Positions 5,957 to 9,934 of a DNA stretch of 9,934 nt are shown in pieces (position 1 is the stretch's first letter; each line of letters starts with the position of its first letter). The notes beneath the pieces were generated by a model. The model saw only the letters and a program-made list of their open reading frames with translations. It was not told the origin of the DNA and did no database searches. This DNA comes from an uncultured delta proteobacterium (GTDB lineage: Bacteria; Myxococcota_A; Polyangia; Polyangiales; Ga0077539): NCBI GenBank assembly GCA_903885885.1, contig CAISKJ010000546.1, forward strand, positions 1 to 9,934, read 5' to 3'. A program made the position numbers and the translations under genes.

Positions 5957-7472
5957 GTCGGCCTCCCGAGTTCGTGTCGCTGTCGGTTCCGGTGCGCGGG
6001 GCGCTTCGGTTCGTGCGACCGCGCGTGTCGCGCGGCTGCGCCTCGGGGCACCGAAACTCCACGTCGAGGGTGTACTTCTGCCGGTTGTCGCCGGGGTTCG
6101 TCGTCGATCGCCCGGGGCGCACCGCGGGGAAGCACGGGTACGCCTGCAGCGCCTCGACCACCTTGTCGCGGTCGGCCAGCGTGTCGACGATGCCCTGCAG
6201 CTGAACGTGCTCGCCGCGGATGTCGAGCAGCTCGACGTCGTGGCGCGTGTTGTCGGTGATGCGCGTCGAGAGCACCCCGAGCACGTCGTACGCATCCGCG
6301 GGCGGGAGCGGGTCGACGTCGTCGTTGTTGCCGCCGCGCGCGAGGCTCATGGCCCGGTCGGGGTCGACGGTGCGGTCGTTGAACACCTCCTGCGTCACCG
6401 CGCCGAGCGTGTCTTGCAAGCGGTTTCGCTCGGTCACCAGGCTCTGATAGTGCGCCCAGGTCGCGAGGCCCCAGAAGCACACGATGACCGCCGAGGCGAG
6501 CATGAGGTACGGCGCGCGCTCTCGAAACGCCTGCGCGCTCCCGGCCACCGTGAGGTGACCCTTACGAAAATCGATGCGCCCGCCGCGGCCGAGGCCGCGC
6601 GTCGCGAGGGCCACCGCGACGGGGGCCTCCCACAGCGCGGTCTCGCCCGCCGTGGGGGCCGTGAGCAGCAAGCCCGGCGGCATCGCGCCTACGAACTCGG
6701 GCGCGAGCCCGCACGCGTCGGCGAGGATGTCGACGGTGACGTTGGCCTCTTCGCCGCACAGGTACGCCGCCGAGAGGGCGCCGCCGCCCGCGGCGCGGTA
6801 CGACGCGATCGACTGACGGATCCCGCGCTCTCTCGCGGCGGGGGTCGTGAGGCCGTTGAGCGTGCGGGCGAAGCGCACCACACCGCCCTCGAGCACCACG
6901 AGCTCGGCGCGGCGCTCGTACGCGTACACGAGCACCACGGGCGCGGGCGTGGCGAGTTGCGGAACCTCGCCCGCGAGCTCGCCCAGCGAGACCGGCGCCA
7001 CGCCCACCTCGCGCGGGTCGAGGCCCGCCGAGGCGAGCGCCGCCACGAACGACTCGACGCGCGCCGTGAGCACCGCGGCGGCCAAGAGCTCCACCGGGTC
7101 GCCCTGACGGATCACCTGCGCGTCGACCATGGCGTCGTCGATGTCGAAGGGCACGGCGCCCTCGAGCTCTGCCATGAGCCCCTTGTCGCCGCGGCGGTAC
7201 ACCGCGCGCGGCAGGGAGATGGTGCGCAGCGACACGTCGGTGCCCGGGAGCGCCGCGTACACGCCGTCGAGCTCCTGCGGCTTCATGCCGGGCACGACCG
7301 ACTGCGCCGCCACGATGCCCGCGAGCTCGCGCGCGGCCTGGGCGAGCCCCTCGGGGCCGGGCGTTCGGTACACGGTGTACGCGCCCTCGATGACGAGCTT
7401 CTTGTACGCGGTCTTGAGCAGGGCGCCCTTGATCTGCGTGTCGGTGACTTCGATGCCGAGATAGCGCGCCAT
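5940..7472 (-). CDS. gspL: Type II secretion system protein GspL (PilM/actin-like)
   Basis: A 510-residue inner-membrane protein that links the cytoplasmic GspE ATPase to the platform. The cytoplasmic part (1 to about 310) has an actin-like fold, opening with YLGIEVTDTQIKGALLK (4-20), as in PilM/GspL proteins. A single membrane helix lies at about 321-341. The periplasmic part has a ferredoxin-like domain at about 390-475, including ELLDIRGEHVQLQGIVD (414-430) and ALQAYPCFPAV (441-451). The last 35 residues or so are rich in Arg, Ser, Thr and Gly, look disordered, and use codons less biased to G/C at the third position. It is longer than typical gamma-proteobacterial GspL (about 400 residues). 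The ATG at 7472 follows GAGGA by 8 bases and lies 4 bases after the gspK stop. Gene order and domain layout agree, so the call is firm. Confidence 0.92.
   Translation of the reverse strand: MARYLGIEVTDTQIKGALLKTAYKKLVIEGAYTVYRTPGPEGLAQAARELAGIVAAQSVVPGMKPQELDGVYAALPGTDVSLRTISLPRAVYRRGDKGLMAELEGAVPFDIDDAMVDAQVIRQGDPVELLAAAVLTARVESFVAALASAGLDPREVGVAPVSLGELAGEVPQLATPAPVVLVYAYERRAELVVLEGGVVRFARTLNGLTTPAARERGIRQSIASYRAAGGGALSAAYLCGEEANVTVDILADACGLAPEFVGAMPPGLLLTAPTAGETALWEAPVAVALATRGLGRGGRIDFRKGHLTVAGSAQAFRERAPYLMLASAVIVCFWGLATWAHYQSLVTERNRLQDTLGAVTQEVFNDRTVDPDRAMSLARGGNNDDVDPLPPADAYDVLGVLSTRITDNTRHDVELLDIRGEHVQLQGIVDTLADRDKVVEALQAYPCFPAVRPGRSTTNPGDNRQKYTLDVEFRCPEAQPRDTRGRTNRSAPRTGTDSDTNSGGRRGGNA
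5962..5967 (-). promoter_or_regulatory. Ribosome binding site for gspM inside gspL
   Basis: GGGAGG on the minus strand, 5 bases before the GTG at 5956 and within the last codons of gspL. It decides the gspM start and shows that the two genes truly overlap. Confidence 0.7.
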
Positions 7473-7476
7473 GGGG

Positions 7477-8922
7477 TCAGTCCTCGCGCCAGTAGATAAT
7501 GGTGCCGCCCGCGGCGTTGACGATCGCGGTGCCGGCGCCCGTGGTGATGGTCGAGAGCGAGGGCGACGAGGCCCGCAGAAAGGTCGACGGGAGCGCGGGC
7601 TGCGGCCGCATGTCGATCACCGCGTGGAGGCGCGTGTGGGCGCCGCCCACGGTGGCCTCGGCGTACACCGAGAACACCTTGCTCTCGACGGCGATGTTGC
7701 GCTCGAGCGCGCCCGTGTCGGGAATGGTGAAGGGCTGCAGCCCGAGCTGCTGGAGCATCGGCCCGAGGGGCGGCCGCCCCTGGAGCGTCGCCACGAAGTT
7801 CTGCGCCGAGTTGAACAAGGGGATCCCCATCGAGAGCGTGAGGGCCTGCACCATCGTGATCGAGGTGATGAACTGCGAGGCCTGCGAGAGGTCGCTGCAC
7901 TGCGGCGCCTGCACGGCGAAGGCGCAGATGAGCGCGAGGAGGGTCTGCGCGTTGGCGGTGTTCACGTTGAGCCCGCCCTGCCCCCACACGGTCACGGTGC
8001 GCCGCGTGGGGTTGCCCGGGTCGGGGTCGATGATGCGCGCCCAGAGGTCGTCGTCGCCGAGGCCGCGGATCATGCGCAGCTCGTCGACGGAGTCGAGGGG
8101 CGCGTTGCGGCGGCGGTACGGCGGGCGGAGGTTCGAATAGAAGAGCGGGTCTTCGGAGCCGACGCCGCCCTGCTGCGCGGCGTTGGGGTTGAGCAGGCTC
8201 GTGTCGAACTGGCTCTCGTCCCAATCGACGTAATCGACGATCGACGACACGAAGGTGAGCTGGTCGGTGAGCTGGCCGTCGCGGTCGAGGCCCGTGAAGA
8301 AGGGCAGCATGTCGGTGCCCGTCGTGAGGCCGATCACCTGGCGCCCGGTGAAGATCGCCGCCACCGACGAGCGCACCAGGGTGTTGATGTTGATCTTCGA
8401 GTCTTCGTCGACGACGCGGATCGAGTCGAGGCCCGTGAGGCCGCCGAGGTTCTTGCCGTTGGCGAAATCGATGTTGGCCAGCTCGCCCAGCGCCGAGCCC
8501 CCGTCGCCGCCGCGGAAGGGCCCCACGATGAGGTCGGTCTGCTCCCACACCGGGATCTGCGGCGGCGCCGTGAGGCCGCGCCCCATGAGCGCCATCATGG
8601 GCGCGAGAATGGGCGTGAGCGTGCGGCGGATGGTGGGCTCGGCGTGGAGCACCACGCGCGCGAGGTTGACCGCGCTCTTGGCCTGGTACTCGGCGATGAG
8701 CTGGTCGCGCCCCGCGAAGGCCGAGAGGGTGTACACCTCGACCTCGTCGCGCGACTGCTCGGCGAGCACGTACAGCAGCGAGATGGCCGCGAGCACCATG
8801 AGCAGCGCCACGCCGCGCTGGCGCACCGTGACGGGCGTCGAGCGGCCCGCGTGGCGGCGCACGGGCGGCGGTCGCTTGCGACGCCGGGGGGCCGTGCTGG
8901 AGGTGGCTGCGGGCTCGCGCAT
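7477..8922 (-). CDS. gspK: Type II secretion system minor pseudopilin GspK
   Basis: A 481-residue minor pseudopilin that, with GspI and GspJ, caps the T2SS pseudopilus tip. The prepilin peptidase site is RQRG|VALLMVLAAISLL (Gly37, then a hydrophobic helix of about 20 residues). As is usual for GspK, residue +5 of the mature protein is not Glu. GspK hallmarks follow: KININ (176-180), YVDWDE (231-236), the PLDSVDELRMIRG block (275-287), and GLNVNTAN (317-324) of the helix-hairpin-helix-like insert. Cys333 and Cys342 may pair. It is longer than E. coli GspK (about 320). From ATG 8922 the leader is 37 residues, very rich in Arg and Pro. A GTG at residue 33 would give an ordinary short leader; neither start has a clear ribosome binding site, and ATG 8922, one base after the gspJ stop, is preferred on spacing. 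Confidence 0.93.
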   Translation of the reverse strand: MREPAATSSTAPRRRKRPPPVRRHAGRSTPVTVRQRGVALLMVLAAISLLYVLAEQSRDEVEVYTLSAFAGRDQLIAEYQAKSAVNLARVVLHAEPTIRRTLTPILAPMMALMGRGLTAPPQIPVWEQTDLIVGPFRGGDGGSALGELANIDFANGKNLGGLTGLDSIRVVDEDSKININTLVRSSVAAIFTGRQVIGLTTGTDMLPFFTGLDRDGQLTDQLTFVSSIVDYVDWDESQFDTSLLNPNAAQQGGVGSEDPLFYSNLRPPYRRRNAPLDSVDELRMIRGLGDDDLWARIIDPDPGNPTRRTVTVWGQGGLNVNTANAQTLLALICAFAVQAPQCSDLSQASQFITSITMVQALTLSMGIPLFNSAQNFVATLQGRPPLGPMLQQLGLQPFTIPDTGALERNIAVESKVFSVYAEATVGGAHTRLHAVIDMRPQPALPSTFLRASSPSLSTITTGAGTAIVNAAGGTIIYWRED

Positions 8923-8923
8923 G

Positions 8924-9628
8924 TCAGTAGATCGGAAGCCCGAAGGTGAGGGGTCGCGTGAGGTAGAGCGAGGTCTCGGTGGAGTACACGCGCTCCTCGT
9001 GGGTGGGGCCCTCTTCGAGCGTGAGCGTCACGCGCACGCGCGGCGGGAGGCGCCCCGTCTGGCCGGTGGCCTGCGTGGTGTCCCACGCGTCGACCCACTG
9101 CTCGTTCGAGTCGTCGAAGTACCTTATCTCGAAGCCTCGCACCCCCGGCACGAGCACGTCGAGGGTGCCGCCGTGTTCGGGGTCGTTGTCGATGCGCGAG
9201 CTCTCGCGGCGCACGAGGTCCATGCCCTGCACGTCGTCGTCGCCGCGGTGCTCCATGAGCCGGTAGCCCACCTCGCAGGCGTCGCCCTCGTGCGCGCCGC
9301 GGCGCAGGCGCCGGTGCGTAAACGTGGTGAAATCGAGCTGCGCGCCGCCGTTGCCCGTGCGGCCCTTGAAGAGCGTGGTCACCGCGGCGAGGCGCTGCTC
9401 TTGATTCACGTGCAGCGAGAGAAAGGCCGCGCGCAGGTCTCGCGTGATGCGCGACAACGCGATGCGCGCGTAGTGGTCGTGCTCCTGCCGCTCGGTGAGC
9501 TTCACGCGCATCTTGGCGGTCTGGTCGAAGGACACCCAGATCATCGTGGCCACCATGGTCAAGATGGCCGACGCCACGAGCACCTCGAGGAGCGTGAGGC
9601 CGCGCTGTCCGCGAAGGCTCCTCCTCAT
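8924..9628 (-). CDS. gspJ: Type II secretion system minor pseudopilin GspJ
   Basis: A 234-residue minor pseudopilin of the T2SS pseudopilus tip. The prepilin signal is textbook: a 10-residue basic leader, MRRSLRGQRG, then LTLLEVLVASAIL with Glu at +5 of the mature protein (Glu15), and a hydrophobic helix to about residue 32. The processed N-terminus would be methylated by the prepilin peptidase. The periplasmic part has the GspJ pattern of an amphipathic helix (about 40-66) with DLRAAF, followed by a beta-rich C-terminal half including GVRGFEIRYFDD and RVRVTLTL. The length is close to the family norm. ATG 9628 overlaps the gspI stop as ATGA, and the stop is one base from the gspK start, so translation of the three is likely coupled. 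Confidence 0.92.
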   Translation of the reverse strand: MRRSLRGQRGLTLLEVLVASAILTMVATMIWVSFDQTAKMRVKLTERQEHDHYARIALSRITRDLRAAFLSLHVNQEQRLAAVTTLFKGRTGNGGAQLDFTTFTHRRLRRGAHEGDACEVGYRLMEHRGDDDVQGMDLVRRESSRIDNDPEHGGTLDVLVPGVRGFEIRYFDDSNEQWVDAWDTTQATGQTGRLPPRVRVTLTLEEGPTHEERVYSTETSLYLTRPLTFGLPIY

Positions 9629-9934
9629 GGCCGCAGCACCCCGCCCGGCGACTGCGTGGACTGAATGGGCGGCGGCGTTACGCCCGCGCCGCGCGCCGCG
9701 CCCGCCGCGATGCGCTCGAGCTCGTTGATGGCATCGCCCGCGGGCAGCGTCTGGCCCGGGTTGGTCACGTACTCGACGACCTGAAACGAGTACTCGCGGC
9801 TCCCCTCGTTCCACCGCACGTCGAGGGTGAGCTTGCGAATGGCGCCCTCGAGCAGGGGCTTGATGGTGGGGTACACCGTGGTGAGCATCGTGCCCGCCAT
9901 CTCGCGCGGCGACGGCGCGCCGGAGCCCGCGAGC
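9625..9934 (-). CDS. gspI: Type II secretion system minor pseudopilin GspI, C-terminal part (cut by window edge)
   Basis: The last 102 residues of a gene whose 5' end lies beyond the right edge; the frame stays open to 9934. The prepilin leader is therefore not visible. The seen part contains LEGAIRKLTLDVRWNEGSRE followed by YSFQVVEYVTNP, the strand-turn-strand ending typical of GspI (a V.W-x-E-G-x-R-E pattern). Position directly upstream of gspJ, with a 4-base ATGA overlap, supports gspI in the usual order I-J-K-L-M-N. About 43 more residues rich in Ala, Gly and Pro follow the last conserved strand, longer than the usual short GspI end. GspH is the main alternative, but gene order and the closing motif favour GspI. 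Confidence 0.75.
   Translation of the reverse strand, partial: LAGSGAPSPREMAGTMLTTVYPTIKPLLEGAIRKLTLDVRWNEGSREYSFQVVEYVTNPGQTLPAGDAINELERIAAGAARGAGVTPPPIQSTQSPGGVLRP

Noticed and set aside
4107..9664. Very long open frames on the plus strand opposite the secretion genes (for example 5883-7499, 7471-8949, 8255-9664)
   Set aside because: They are antisense shadows caused by the strong third-position G/C bias. Their peptides are Arg/His/Glu/Gly-rich low-complexity strings without domains, while the minus-strand frames carry clear T2SS motifs.
1..9934. tRNA, rRNA, CRISPR, insertion sequence, phage or toxin-antitoxin features
   Set aside because: No cloverleaf, spaced direct repeats, terminal inverted repeats, transposase motifs or paired toxin-antitoxin genes were seen on either strand.

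Overview
The window reads as a piece of a high-GC bacterial chromosome, most likely from Myxococcota (deltaproteobacterial type). I infer this from the very strong G/C preference at third codon positions, frequent GTG starts, and a type II secretion (T2SS) cluster that ends in a myxobacterial-style gspN. No rRNA, tRNA, CRISPR array, insertion sequence or phage gene was seen. The DNA is almost fully coding; the only gap above 100 bases is about 140 bases at 4090-4229.

Left part, plus strand (27-1716): three tightly packed genes for a DUF2203 protein, a divergent GTP cyclohydrolase I (FolE, first step of folate/pterin synthesis) and a stand-alone LON substrate-binding-domain protein. Spacing is 5 bases between the first two, then an ATGA overlap, so they probably form one transcript whose promoter lies left of the window.

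Middle part, minus strand (1700-4089): a 12-helix major facilitator transporter, followed 12 bases later by a small gene of unknown function that carries an apparent one-base frameshift, then by a 243-residue protein of unknown function. The last gene runs into the end of the LON gene and overlaps it by 17 bases tail-to-tail. These three look like one operon of unknown role.

Right part, minus strand (4230-9934): six consecutive T2SS genes in the order gspI (cut by the window edge), gspJ, gspK, gspL, gspM, gspN. They touch or overlap (4-base overlap, 1-base gap, 4-base gap, 17-base overlap, 4-base overlap) and so are probably translationally coupled. They encode minor pseudopilins (I, J, K) and inner-membrane assembly-platform parts (L, M, N) that work together to push folded proteins from the periplasm through the outer membrane. 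The remaining genes (gspC to gspH) should lie beyond the right edge. A hairpin lies just past gspN.

I found no convincing new multi-gene system. The points most worth a second look are the frameshifted orphan gene and its companion, the unusual FolE active-site neighbourhood, and lineage-specific extensions on several T2SS subunits.
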